DNA of 64,000 nt from Bacteroidota bacterium. Lineage in GTDB: Bacteria > Bacteroidota > Bacteroidia > AKYH767-A > OLB10. Location of the stretch: the NCBI GenBank assembly GCA_016699635.1, contig CP064983.1, positions 2,418,001 to 2,482,000 on the forward strand, given 5' to 3'. The translations under genes were made by a program, and so were the position numbers. How positions within the stretch are numbered: the first letter of the stretch is position 1; the number at the start of each line of letters is the position of its first letter. The notes beneath the pieces were generated by a model. That model made no database searches, was not told the DNA's origin, and saw only the letters and a program-made list of their open reading frames with translations. Positions 1 to 10,066 of the stretch are shown here, in pieces.

Positions 1-2333
1 AGATACAGTAACAAACTTAGTTAATTACTTCTGGGCACCTGAGATACCGGGCTACCGTCCACTGACAGTGGCATTTAATCCAGATCAGTTAACAGGAACA
101 AACAGTGGATTGAAACATAGCTTTGTAATAGACAAAGATGCCTTTACCAACAAGCCCTTGGTAAATCATAAGGCATATTATTATGTAGTAGTAAGCTATG
201 CATACAACAACTTCAAACCCTTTGAATACATAGTACCAAACTCATCGAACTTCACACAGCAGAAACCATTTAAGGTAGGCAGAAACAACATAAAGGTAAT
301 GTCGGCCATACCTCATGCACCTGAAGTAGAGCATAACGGCTTGGTATTTAACTCAGAGGTAGGCGATGGCATGAAGGTAACACGATTGGAAGGATCAGGC
401 AATGGCGGATTACTCATTGACATGACCGATGCATCAGCAGCAGAAGCAATCAATGCACCGTATGTAGTATCAAATCCGGTGTATGAAATAGGTAAAGGCC
501 CGTTGAATGTAACGGTATATGATCCATTGTATGTAACAGAAGGCCATTTTGAGATGAAGTTTACGGGAGTATCGGGAACAGACAAATGGAGTGTAAAAGA
601 AACAACAACAAACTCAGTAGATACAGCTACATTTGAATTGCAGCAGCCCAACAGCCAGATACTGCAAACGGTAGATGCAGGCGATGCAAGCAAGGTATAT
701 GAGTGGGGTTTAACGGCAGATATCAGCAATGCAGTAATAGAAGCAGGCAATGCGGATGCCATCAACAACGGATTATTAGATCAGAGTATAACGTTTGCTA
801 ATGCAGACGCAGCATGGCTGGGCGGAGTAGCCGACAGAGACACAAGTATTGCAGATGCCAGAGACTGGATACGCAGTGGTACAGCCCCAAGCGATATAGG
901 CGGAGCGGATAACAATCAGGTTTACGAAGGTTTGATAGGCGGCACCTGGGCACCGTATAAATTGGCAAAACAAAGTAGATGCACAATTTGGGGTCCACGC
1001 TCATCAGCACATCAGGACAATCAGTTAACTATGAGTGGTCCGAATGGAATCACAAGTGTTGACGTAGTGTTTACAAGTGATAAGTCAAAATGGACAAGAG
1101 CGGTAGTATTAGAAATGGGACAGCCAACCAGTGCAACGATAGGCAATGCGCCACGTTTTCAGAAACGCAGATCGGCATCAATAAACAAAGATGGCGGAAA
1201 CAATCCCGGAGGTGCAGTATCAACAGATCCAAACGATCCGAACTATATAGACAATGAAGGCATGGGCTGGTTTCCGGGCTATGCAATTAATATAGAGACA
1301 GGCGAACGTCTGAACATAGCCTATGGCGAGAACTCGGTGTTTACTACAGAAAACAGTCAGGATATGCGGGAATCCACATCAACATTGTTGGATGGCAATG
1401 GCAATCCGGTGTTTGGAGGAATGCACTACATCTGGGTATTTGGTTCAAGAACCACAGGGCGCAAGAGATATAGGTAATTACGATGCATGTGATAAATTCA
1501 ATAGTTTAATCAAGAACGACATCAGCTTCCAGAGCGAAGAGATGCATTGGCGAACTATGTATGTGAGCATACCCCGTTGAATCCTGGCGAAGTTTATCAG
1601 AGACAGATGCCAAGGTAAGAATCCGGGTAGCACGTCAGTACAAGAACGTTCAACACGAACTTTGATGCAGGCAGCTACATCAACCACAGCGGTACGGGCA
1701 CACCATTGACAAGAGGTGTAACGTATGCAGTAGTGAGTGGCACAGTAACAGCAGCGTTTAACAACAACAGCATAACATATTCACCGGGACAGACGATAAC
1801 CATACCCACGGATGCAAACACATTCCCTGATGCATCTATAACATCGGCAGGTGGCGTGGTATTGGCACCAACGGTAAATGGCACGATCCATATTACAAGG
1901 TTGACTCCAGAAGGCAAGGAGCCAAGTTTTGATAATTCAGATGTAGCCAAGAGTGCGTTGAAGCTGGTGAATGTAGTCCCCAATCCATATTATGCCTATT
2001 CATCGTAGGATAAGTCAACGAACATGATGCGGGTAAAGATTACGAACCTGCCTGCAAAGTGTACAGTGTCAATATACACAATGAATGGCGTATTGGTAAA
2101 ACGTTTCAACCGCAATTCAGGTTCATCAACAGATGGCATGCCTAGGGTTGAGTCAGGGCACAGAGGCCGGCAGTGGCAACAACGACACATCAATTGACTG
2201 GGACTTGACGAATGAGAAGAATGTACCTATCAGCAGTGGCGTTTATCTGATTCATGTAAAAGCACCTGGCTTGGGTGAGCGAACACTTAAGTGGTTTGGT
2301 GTAATGCGTCCGATTAGTTTAGATAGTTATTAA
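1..2333 (+). pseudogene. 3' part of a large secreted surface protein, broken by multiple lesions
   Basis: The reading frame is open from base 2, so the 5' end lies outside the window. An intact stretch runs to about 1455. After that the same protein continues only by changing frame near 1455, 1573, 1612, 1645 and 2140, and an in-frame TAG sits at 2006-2008, inside a motif I read as PYYAYSS-Y-DKS. The last part, ending RPISLDSY at 2333, has an Ig-like fold pattern (VSIYTMNGVLVKRF ... SSGVYLIHV) resembling T9SS C-terminal target regions. Long exported Bacteroidota proteins with segments such as GMGWFPGYAIN and a VVPNPYYAYS motif are familiar to me, but no specific function is known to me. Lesion density (six in about 900 bp) is higher than anywhere else in the window, so this may be true decay rather than only sequence error. 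Family call moderate; pseudogene status uncertain. Confidence 0.6.
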
Positions 2334-2462
2334 TCGAATTTATTTATCTGTAATTGTTTATTAAAATTCAAGCATTGCAGGTTTTTAAGCAACATGCAAT
2401 AGATCATTTATCACTAATGTGACTTCTCCCCATTAAATTTTGATGACAGGAGCTTAATTTAT

Positions 2463-2493
2463 TTGCAAGTTCAGTTTTTGTTCCTTAATTTTC
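2463..2493 (+). promoter_or_regulatory. Candidate promoter of the EF-G paralogue
   Basis: TTG at 2463-2465 is followed after 20 bp by TAATTTTC (2486-2493), a 7/8 match to the Bacteroidota -7 box TAnnTTTG. The predicted start of transcription, about 2500, leaves a leader of about 20 nt before the ATG at 2519. The rest of the 2334-2518 gap shows no other clear element. Confidence 0.4.
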
Positions 2494-2518
2494 ATACCTC
2501 ATTTTAAACAAAGGTTGT

Positions 2519-4651
2519 ATGAGAACTTATGACGAAAAACACATAAAGAATATTGCACTTGTCGGATCAGCAAAAAGCGGTAAGACAACGCTTGCAGAAA
2601 CCATGCTCTTTGAAGCCGGCATAATAACCAAACGAGGTTCTGTAGAAGAAAAAAACACAGTTTCAGATTATCATGAAATTGAACATGAACGACAGAGTTC
2701 TGTTTATGAAACAACCATGCACACCGAATGGCGTGATTATAAAATTAATATAATTGATACACCGGGAATAGATGATTTTATAGGAGAAGTAATATCTGCT
2801 GTGAGAGTGTGTGATACTGCCGTCATGTTATTAAATGCGCAACATGGTGTTGAAGCAAGCAGTGAGGTTATTTGGGATTACGTGGATAAATACCGGAAGC
2901 CAACCATATTTGCAGTCAATCAGCTTGACCTTGAACATGCCAATTTTAATGCAACTGTAGAAAAAGCAAAACAGAAGTTCGGCAATGCCATTACCGTTAT
3001 GCAATATCCGTTAAATCAAGGGATAGGATTTAATGCGATAATAGATTTATTGAAAATGACCATGTATCGTTTTCCTGCCACAGGCGGCAAACCTGAGAAG
3101 CTTGCCATCCCACCAGAAGAAATGGAGTATGCAAAAAAGCTGCATAATGAATTGGTGGAGAAAGCTGCTGAGAATGATGAAAAACTGATGGAGTTATACT
3201 TTGAGCGAGGATCTCTTGACGAAGATGAAATGAAACAAGGATTGAAAGCAGGAATGATGGCACATCAGATTTTTCCTGTTTTCTGCTTATCGGCAAAGAA
3301 AGATATGGGCAGCGGACGACTGATGGGGTTTATTGATAATGTTGCACCTTCGGCAATTGACATGCCGGCAGAAATTGCTGAAGATAAAACCTTAGTTCCA
3401 TGTAATCCAACAGGACCAACAGTTTTGTTTTTTTATAAAACTATAATTGAGCCACATTTGGGTAAGTTGACCTTTTTTAAAGTTCTTTCTGGAGAGGTAA
3501 GTGCAGGGACGGATTTAATGAATCACAAAACAAATACAAGCGAAAGATTGACCCAGTTGTTTATCATGGATGGAAAGAGTAGAAATTCAGCTGATAAACT
3601 TAAGGCAGGCGATTTAGGATGTACTCTTAAATTGAAGAATACACTTACAAACCATACGCTTTGCGGAAAAGGTATAACTATTAATATTGAACCAATACAA
3701 TTTCCTGAACCAAAATCCAGAGTAGCACTCATTGCAAAAAACAAAAGCGATGAAGAAAAATTGGGCGAGGTGCTGAGTGAATTACATCTTGAAGATCCTA
3801 CATTAGTAGTAGAATATTCTAAAGAACTCAAGCAGGTTATTTTACATGCGCAAGGCGATTTACATCTTGCAGTAACAAAATGGCGGATTGAAAATGTATA
3901 TAAAATGCAGGTTGAGTTTATAAAACCACGCATATCGTTCCGCGAAACAATTCAAAAACCTGCAGTTGCAACTTACAGACATAAAAAACAATCAGGTGGA
4001 GCAGGTCAATTTGGTGAAGTGCACATAAAAATTGAACCTTACTATGATGGTATGCCTGATATGAAAGAATATCCACTTCGTGATAAAGAAGAGCATGCAT
4101 TACCCTGGGGTGGAAAATTAGTTTTTAATAATTGTATTACAGGAGGTGCTATTGATACACGCTTTTTACCTTCAGTTCTTAAAGGCGTAATGGAAAAAAT
4201 GCAGGAAGGTCCGTTAACAGGATCGTTTGTGCGTGATATAAGAGTAAGTGTGTTTGATGGTAAAATGCATCCTGTTGATTCAAATGATATATCATTTAAG
4301 ATTGCAGGCATGATGGCATTTCGGGAAGCATTTCACAATGCACAGCCACAACTTTTAGAACCTATTTATGATGTTGAAGTAGAAATGCCTGATGATATGA
4401 TGGGCGATGTAGTGAGTGACCTGCAGTCGAGAAGGAGTATCATTATGGGTATGGACTCTCGAAATGGAAGACAGGTAATTCGTGCAAAAACTCCTTTGCT
4501 TGAACTTGATGGTTACAGCACTGCATTAAAATCCATCACACAAGGAAAGGCTAAGTTAAAAACATCATTTGCTGAATTTGCTCCTGTGCCCGGAGACTTA
4601 CAAAAGAAATTACACGATGAATATGTGAAAGTGGAAGCACTAAGCAGTTAA
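2519..4651 (+). CDS. Elongation factor G paralogue (EF-G-like translational GTPase)
   Basis: This is a 710-residue protein with the full EF-G length and domain order: G domain (about 8-270), domain II (about 300-385), then domains III-V to the C-terminus. The P-loop reads GSAKSGKTT instead of the canonical GHIDAGKTT, G3 is DTPG (IIDTPGIDDF) and G4 is NQLD instead of NKxD. These departures, and the motif SVEEKNTVSDYHEIEHER, mark a second, Bacteroidota-type EF-G family distinct from the main fusA product. Domain IV/V motifs (SGGAGQFGEV, DMMGDVVSDLQSRRS) are present. The gene is intact, stands alone and has its own candidate promoter. It is probably a ribosome-associated GTPase; whether it performs translocation or recycling cannot be told from sequence. 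Confidence 0.9.
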   Translation: MRTYDEKHIKNIALVGSAKSGKTTLAETMLFEAGIITKRGSVEEKNTVSDYHEIEHERQSSVYETTMHTEWRDYKINIIDTPGIDDFIGEVISAVRVCDTAVMLLNAQHGVEASSEVIWDYVDKYRKPTIFAVNQLDLEHANFNATVEKAKQKFGNAITVMQYPLNQGIGFNAIIDLLKMTMYRFPATGGKPEKLAIPPEEMEYAKKLHNELVEKAAENDEKLMELYFERGSLDEDEMKQGLKAGMMAHQIFPVFCLSAKKDMGSGRLMGFIDNVAPSAIDMPAEIAEDKTLVPCNPTGPTVLFFYKTIIEPHLGKLTFFKVLSGEVSAGTDLMNHKTNTSERLTQLFIMDGKSRNSADKLKAGDLGCTLKLKNTLTNHTLCGKGITINIEPIQFPEPKSRVALIAKNKSDEEKLGEVLSELHLEDPTLVVEYSKELKQVILHAQGDLHLAVTKWRIENVYKMQVEFIKPRISFRETIQKPAVATYRHKKQSGGAGQFGEVHIKIEPYYDGMPDMKEYPLRDKEEHALPWGGKLVFNNCITGGAIDTRFLPSVLKGVMEKMQEGPLTGSFVRDIRVSVFDGKMHPVDSNDISFKIAGMMAFREAFHNAQPQLLEPIYDVEVEMPDDMMGDVVSDLQSRRSIIMGMDSRNGRQVIRAKTPLLELDGYSTALKSITQGKAKLKTSFAEFAPVPGDLQKKLHDEYVKVEALSS

Positions 4652-4657
4652 AATTAA

Positions 4658-4688
4658 TCAACAAAAACAAAAATTATTTTTGTGTTGA
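4658..4688. terminator. Candidate bidirectional terminator between convergent genes
   Basis: An imperfect AT-rich inverted repeat (TCAACAAAAAC ... TTTTTGTGTTGA) lies where the plus-strand EF-G gene and the minus-strand acyltransferase gene converge, and it overlaps the last codons of the latter. It has A/T tracts on both sides. The stem is weak and GC-poor, so support is limited. Confidence 0.3.
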
Positions 4689-5421
4689 CATTAAATGACG
4701 TGTCAATATTTCTTGCATCAGTTTTGCTGTCTGTTGTTTTAGTGATTCAACATCATCATCAGTCATTCCTTTGGTGTCAATAGGTTTACTCCATTCTGCT
4801 ACCAGTTTACCCGGACTCAAAGCTAATGGTGATTCAGGTGACAACAATACATCTGTATTTATTACTGTGAGTACTGCCAAAGGTGTTTGTGTTGCAATAG
4901 CCAGACGAAATGCACCGTCTTTAAATGGCAGCAACATCTGATCTGTAAAATTACGAGTGCCTTCAGGACAAATAAATATTGAAATATCCGACTCAAGTGT
5001 TTTACGCATTGCCTCAATACTTTTTTGTCTGTCTTTTTATCACCTCGTTTTACAGTGACATACAGATTTCGGATTACATAACCCAGTAACGGATTTTAGT
5101 CAGTTCGGCTTTAGATAAAAATCTGAAGGTATTGTTACATGCACGCGCATAGAGTGGAATATCCAGCATAGAGCGATGGTTGGCAACAAATACATAGGTT
5201 CCTTTATCCGAAATAAAATCACCATTGATTATCTTGTAGCGAATAAAAAAACTTTTGAACAATATCAATGCCCAAATACGAGAAAGGTTATGTGCTATAA
5301 CAGGAGATTTCTTTTCACTGAAAAATAAAAATACTAAAAAATATAGAGGGAAAACACAAAGCAAAGTGATAAAAAATACAATTGCTGCATATAATCCAAA
5401 TGCAATTTTAAGCACTTTCAT
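4674..5421 (-). CDS. plsC: 1-acyl-sn-glycerol-3-phosphate acyltransferase (PlsC family), two frameshifts
   Basis: The enzyme acylates lysophosphatidic acid to phosphatidic acid in membrane phospholipid synthesis. The N-terminal part (5421-5074) has a hydrophobic anchor at about residues 5-35 and the acyltransferase HX4D motif NHRSMLDIP. The C-terminal part (5009-4674) has the substrate-binding motif CPEGTR. The two parts are joined by translated sequence that needs one extra C in the run near 5084 and one extra A in the run near 5022, which restores a reading through KIPLLGYVIRNLYVTVKRGD. Both breaks are homopolymers one base short, as elsewhere in this window. The gene is divergent from eno, with 108 bp between the two starts. 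Length after repair (about 250 aa) is normal for PlsC. Confidence 0.85.
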
Positions 5422-5494
5422 ATAGCGCTATTAGTGTTATAGATGTGGTTGAAATTTATTTCGCTAAATTAAATAAATTTACGGCACATTACGT

Positions 5495-5502
5495 TAACTT
5501 TG
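5495..5502 (+). promoter_or_regulatory. eno promoter -7 box (TAACTTTG)
   Basis: TAACTTTG is an exact match to the Bacteroidota -7 consensus TAnnTTTG and is followed by CAGCCG. It lies 27 bp upstream of the eno ATG, which predicts a leader of about 20 nt. No good TTG -33 element sits 19-21 bp upstream. Confidence 0.6.
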
Positions 5503-5529
5503 CAGCCGTTTTATAAAGTGTAAAATATT

Positions 5530-6819
5530 ATGGGCAATATTGCTGAAATCAGAGCAAGACAAATACTCGACTCAAGAGGAAATCCAACTATTGAAGTAGA
5601 TGTATATACAGACAATGGTGTAGTGGGCAGGGCTGCTGTACCTTCAGGTGCATCAACCGGAGCACACGAAGCCGTTGAGTTGCGTGATAATGATAAGAAG
5701 ATTTATCTTGGCAAAAGTGTGATGAGAGCTGTAAATAATGTAAATGCCATTTTGAATAAAGAACTGCATGGTTATCCTGTTTTTGATCAGCGCAGTATTG
5801 ATGCGGCAATGATTCATATAGATGGTTCACCTAATAAAGCTACAATAGGTGCCAATGCTATTTTGGGTGTTTCATTAGCATGTGCAAGAGCAGCTGCAAG
5901 TGAGTCCGGCTATCCGCTATATCGTTATATCGGTGGTGTTAATGCACGTATATTGCCTGTGCCAATGATGAACATCTTAAATGGAGGATCTCATGCTGAT
6001 AACAGTATAGACTTTCAGGAATTTATGATTATGCCTGTTGGAGCAGAAAGTTTTTCTGAATCACTACGAATGGGTGTTGAAATATTTCACAATCTGAAGA
6101 GTGTTTTAAAAGCTAAGAAATATTCTACCAACGTTGGTGATGAAGGCGGTTTTGCACCTGACATTAAATCTAATGAAGAAGCAATATTAACAGTGATAGA
6201 AGCAATAGAAAAGGCAGGCTACAAACCCGGTGATGATGTTATGATTGCAATGGATGCTGCTGCTTCTGAATTTTATGATGCGGAAAATAAAGTGTATCAT
6301 TTTAAAAAGTCAAGTGGTGAAAAACTGACATCTTCAGAAATGGTTAGCTACTGGAAGCAATGGTGCGATAAATACCCGATTGTTAGTATTGAAGATGGAC
6401 TTGCAGAAGACGATTGGGCAGGATGGAAAGAATTAACCAATGTATTAGGCAGTAAAGTGCAGTTAGTAGGTGACGATTTGTTTGTGACAAACACTGAAAG
6501 GCTTGCAAGAGGAATAAAAGAAAATATTGCCAACTCAATATTGGTAAAAGTGAATCAGATTGGAACTTTAACAGAAACAATCAATGCTGTTGAAATGGCG
6601 AAGAACAACAGCTATACATCAGTGATGAGCCACCGTTCAGGCGAAACTGAAGATACAACTATTGCTGATTTGGCAGTGGCATTAAATACAGGACAGATAA
6701 AAACCGGTTCGGCATCGCGTTCTGACAGGATTGCCAAGTACAACCAACTCCTGCGAATTGAAGAAATGCTGGGTGGAGCTGCAGAATTTCCCGGAAAAAA
6801 TTTCAGGAATTTGATTTAA
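5530..6819 (+). CDS. eno: Enolase (phosphopyruvate hydratase)
   Basis: Converts 2-phosphoglycerate to phosphoenolpyruvate in glycolysis. At 429 residues it has standard length and no interruption. Visible family features are the N-terminal IRARQILDSRGNPTIEVD, the loop SGASTGAHEAVELRD, the catalytic region NVGDEGGFAPD, the metal-binding carboxylates in MIAMDAAASE, SIEDGL and VGDDL, and the signature SVMSHRSGETEDT. The ATG at 5530 is directly supported by the exact -7 box upstream and by alignment of the conserved N-terminus. It is divergent from plsC and followed by a small membrane protein and citrate synthase on the same strand. Confidence 0.98.
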   Translation: MGNIAEIRARQILDSRGNPTIEVDVYTDNGVVGRAAVPSGASTGAHEAVELRDNDKKIYLGKSVMRAVNNVNAILNKELHGYPVFDQRSIDAAMIHIDGSPNKATIGANAILGVSLACARAAASESGYPLYRYIGGVNARILPVPMMNILNGGSHADNSIDFQEFMIMPVGAESFSESLRMGVEIFHNLKSVLKAKKYSTNVGDEGGFAPDIKSNEEAILTVIEAIEKAGYKPGDDVMIAMDAAASEFYDAENKVYHFKKSSGEKLTSSEMVSYWKQWCDKYPIVSIEDGLAEDDWAGWKELTNVLGSKVQLVGDDLFVTNTERLARGIKENIANSILVKVNQIGTLTETINAVEMAKNNSYTSVMSHRSGETEDTTIADLAVALNTGQIKTGSASRSDRIAKYNQLLRIEEMLGGAAEFPGKNFRNLI

Positions 6820-6841
6820 TCCAAAAGGGGCTGTATCTTTA
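6811..6841 (+). promoter_or_regulatory. Candidate promoter downstream of eno
   Basis: TTG at 6811-6813, inside the last codons of eno, is followed after 20 bp by TATCTTTA (6834-6841), 7/8 of the -7 consensus. It would give a leader of about 15 nt for the small gene starting at 6865 and could also serve gltA. Confidence 0.4.
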
Positions 6842-6864
6842 GAATCTGAATTAACAACTTGAAA

Positions 6865-7134
6865 ATGGAATTGGAAGAGTCAGATGGCGAAATAAAAAAA
6901 GAAAGAATCAGAGTTCGGAAACGAATTAGAATTAAAAAGAAACCTGATCCTAAGAAGAAGATTAAAAAGTATTTGCGCATTTTTGCATGGATTGTAGTTA
7001 TTGCCATTTTTATTACAACATTAATAGTGTTGTTTTCAGAATCAGACCTTCGTTATGAAAATACCAAGAAACCTAAATCAAGAGTAGAGTTAAATCCTTC
7101 AACAAAGGACTTCTCTGTAAACTTTAATTTGTAA
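6865..7134 (+). CDS. Small basic single-pass membrane protein of unknown function
   Basis: The ATG at 6865 gives an 89-residue product (an upstream in-frame TTG at 6859 would add two residues). It has an acidic N-terminus (MELEESDGE), a very basic stretch of about 35 residues rich in K and R (including RVRKRIRIKKK), one hydrophobic segment (FAWIVVIAIFITTLIVLF, about residues 44-61) and a polar tail. By charge the N-terminus should be cytoplasmic. In many Bacteroidota a small septum-formation protein follows eno, but this one lacks the coiled coil expected of DivIC/FtsB, so I do not assign that role. It lies 31 bp before gltA. Confidence 0.7.
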   Translation: MELEESDGEIKKERIRVRKRIRIKKKPDPKKKIKKYLRIFAWIVVIAIFITTLIVLFSESDLRYENTKKPKSRVELNPSTKDFSVNFNL

Positions 7135-7165
7135 CAAACGTTTAAGTAACAGTTATACAACAAGT

Positions 7166-8488
7166 ATGGACAACATAAAAGAAAAATTCAAAGAGAAAGC
7201 CTTGCCAATGGCAGGTACAATTAAAGACATTGTAAAAACCCACGGCAATTTTGTTTTGGGTCAATATACAGTAGAGCAGGTTTATCAGGGAATGAAAGGA
7301 ATGATAGGCATGGTAACTGAAACCAGTAAACTTGATGCTAATGAAGGAATTCGTTTCAGAGGATATTCTATTCCTGAACTTCGTGAAAAACTGCCGGTAT
7401 CTAAAGAAGGTCCTGAGCCATTGCCAGAAGGAATTTTTTACCTCTTGCTCACTGGCGAAATGCCATTACTGAAGGATGTTATTGAAGTGAATAATGAATG
7501 GATGAAAAGAGCAACCGTGCCTAAACATGTTTTTGACATGTTGGATATGTTGCCTGATAAGACACATCCAATGACGCAATTTTCAATGGCAATTATGGCT
7601 TTGCAAACGGAGTCTGTTTTTGCACGTAAGTATCGCGAAGGAATGAATAAGAAGGATTATTGGGATCCTATGTACGAAGATGTAATGAATCTTATTGCAC
7701 GTCTTCCGCGAATTGCTGCTTACATCTATCGTTCAACTTATAAAGATGGCAAACACATTGAGCCTGATCCTAAACTAGACTGGGCAGGAAATTTTGCTCA
7801 CATGCTAGGATTTGAAGAACTTGATTTCAGGAAGTTGATGCGATTATATCTTACCATTCATGCCGATCATGAGGGTGGAAATGTTTCAGCACATGCAACA
7901 CATCTTGTTGGCTCTGCATTAAGTGATCCATATCTTTCATTGGCAGCAGGTATGAATGGACTTGCCGGTCCGCTTCATGGTTTAGCAGCACAGGAGGTTG
8001 CCCGTTGGATTATTGAATTACGTGATAAGTATAATGGTGTTCCATCGCGCGAGCAGTTAGGTGAGTTTATTAAAACAACATTAGCAGAAGGAAAAGTTGT
8101 TCCCGGTTACGGACATGCCGTACTGCGTAAAACCGATCCCCGTTATACGGCACAGCAGGATTTTGCAAAGAAATATATGGCAGATGATGAACTGTTTAAA
8201 ATAGTTCAATTATTATATGATGTTACACCGGAAATTTTAAAAGCTACCGGTAAGATTAAAAATCCATGGCCTAACGTTGATGCACATTCAGGCATCTTGC
8301 TGATGCATTATGGTTTGGTGGAATATGATTTTTATACTGTTTTGTTTGGTGTATCAAGAGCTATTGGTGTTCTGACTTCACTTTTATGGGATCGTGCTTT
8401 AGGTATGCCTATTGAAAGGCCAAGTTCTGTAACAACACAATGGATTCAGGAGAAAATTAAATCTGGCGATGCTGTAAAGGCAGAATAA
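7166..8488 (+). CDS. gltA: Citrate synthase (long, eukaryote-like type)
   Basis: Condenses acetyl-CoA and oxaloacetate to citrate, the entry step of the TCA cycle. The 440-residue product has the citrate synthase signature GLAGPLHGLAAQE around a catalytic histidine, the second histidine motif VPGYGHAVLRKTDPR, and the final catalytic Asp/Arg region (NVDAHSGILL, SRAIGVLTSLLWDRALGMP). The long N-terminal extension and the sequence MIGMVTETSKLDANEGIRFRG fit the mitochondrial-like form common in Bacteroidota rather than the hexameric E. coli form. Intact, ATG start, no clear promoter of its own; it may be co-transcribed with the small gene upstream. Confidence 0.96.
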   Translation: MDNIKEKFKEKALPMAGTIKDIVKTHGNFVLGQYTVEQVYQGMKGMIGMVTETSKLDANEGIRFRGYSIPELREKLPVSKEGPEPLPEGIFYLLLTGEMPLLKDVIEVNNEWMKRATVPKHVFDMLDMLPDKTHPMTQFSMAIMALQTESVFARKYREGMNKKDYWDPMYEDVMNLIARLPRIAAYIYRSTYKDGKHIEPDPKLDWAGNFAHMLGFEELDFRKLMRLYLTIHADHEGGNVSAHATHLVGSALSDPYLSLAAGMNGLAGPLHGLAAQEVARWIIELRDKYNGVPSREQLGEFIKTTLAEGKVVPGYGHAVLRKTDPRYTAQQDFAKKYMADDELFKIVQLLYDVTPEILKATGKIKNPWPNVDAHSGILLMHYGLVEYDFYTVLFGVSRAIGVLTSLLWDRALGMPIERPSSVTTQWIQEKIKSGDAVKAE

Positions 8489-8516
8489 CTGCTGTTTATT
8501 TCAGAGCGAATTTGGC

Positions 8517-10033
8517 TTAGTTGTTTTTACTGGCAATAAAGTTATTTATTACCAATAAATCAATATCTGTTTCGAGAAAGCATTTGCAGGCATCATCAGG
8601 GCTGCAAACAATTGGTTGTCCCCTTAGATTGAAACTGGTATTAATGAGTATTCCTCTTCCTGTTATCTTTTTATATTCTGTAAGAAGTTTAAAAAACAAG
8701 GGATCTTCTGTTTCAGATACCACCTGAATTCGTGAACTGTAATCAACATGTGTTACTCCCTGAATTTCACTTTTAGATTTTTGCAATTGTTCAGTTATTC
8801 CTGTTTCTTCTGAAGTAAAGTCATCACCAAGTCTTTTTTCTTTTTTAAGGAAATCAGTCATAGACATAAAACTATTTTCATTACCTCCTTCATAAAATTC
8901 TAAGTAATCTTCAAGTAACATTGCAGGAGCAAAGGGCCTGAATGATTCACGCTTTTTAATTTTTTGATTTAATGTTTGTTGAATTTGCGGTGTTGCAGGG
9001 TTTGCAAAAATACTCCTTGATCCAAGTGCACGCGGCTGAAAATATTTTGTTTGTTGAGTTTGCCAACTGCAACACAATTTAATGCCACTCCACCTGCCAA
9101 ACATAAATTGTCTGAATTTGTAATTTGTTTAGCTTCTTTTGCTAAATTTAAAATTACATTTTCAGTAATCGTTTGAATTGCCAATGCTAAGTTGCAATGA
9201 TTTAAATTTATTTCTGATTCAGCAGTGCGTGGTTTTATTTCAAAAAGCTCAGACCAAAGGTTTTCATTTATCATGTTTAACCCTGTCAGGTAATTAAAAT
9301 ATTTCATGTTCAGAAATACAGAACCGTCTGTCTTCAGGTCAACTAATTCGCTGATTTTATTCTTGTATAATTTATATTGCGCACTATTCCTATTCCCATA
9401 AGGTGCCAAGCCCATTACTTTATATTCTCCTGAATTAACTTTAAAACCAAGGAACTGTGTAAATGCACTATATAATAATCCTATTGAATGTGGAAAGTTA
9501 AGTTCTTTTATAGAGGTAATAGAATTTAGTTTGCCATTCATAATTGAAGTAGTGCACCATTCTCCAACACCATCTGTAGTTATTATTGCTGCATCCGGAA
9601 AAGGAGAGGTAAAGAAAGCACTTGCAGCATGAGATAGATGATGCTCGCAGAATAGAATTTCTTTTGCTGAATAATTCTCATCTATCAAATGCAAACTTTC
9701 TCTGATTTTATTTTTTATCAGAACTTTTTCTTTTATCCATATTGGTGCAGCCTGTGTAAATTGCTGCAAGCCTTTCGGTGCTGTTTCAAGAAAAGTTTCC
9801 AATAACCTCTCTAACTTCAAAAAAGGTTTTTCGTAATATACAATATGATCAATTTGATTTAACTTTAAACCGGAATGCAGCAAGCAAAATTTTATTGCAT
9901 TGACAGGAAAAGAGGCATCATTTTTTAATTCTTGAAAAGCGTTCTTCCTGTACTGCTGAGATTATTTTACCATCAATAGCAATAGTTGCTGCCGAGTCGT
10001 GATAAAATGCGGAAATGCCTAATATGATACCAT
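8517..10033 (-). CDS. Carbamoyltransferase (NodU/CmcH family) with an internal deletion
   Basis: Family members transfer a carbamoyl group from carbamoyl phosphate to a sugar or natural product. The N-terminal domain is recognisable from ILGISAFYHDSAA (after a frameshift near 10028, probably GGG read as GG), through QEERFSR, a second frameshift near 9926 and YYEKPFLKLERLLETF, then EHHLSHAASAF, DGVGEW and AGGVALNCVAVGKL. The C-terminal domain resumes at QPRALGSRSIF, followed by RESFRPFAPA and LINTSFNLRGQPIV. Between GKLNKQNIF and QPRALGSRS about 100 residues normally present in this family are missing and the frame shifts at about 9050. The start at 10033 is inferred from homology. It lies 34 nt after the porE-like gene on the same strand. 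As written it cannot be active. Confidence 0.8.
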
Positions 10034-10066
10034 CTTTGCAGAAAAATATGTTCTGTCTATTAAGTC

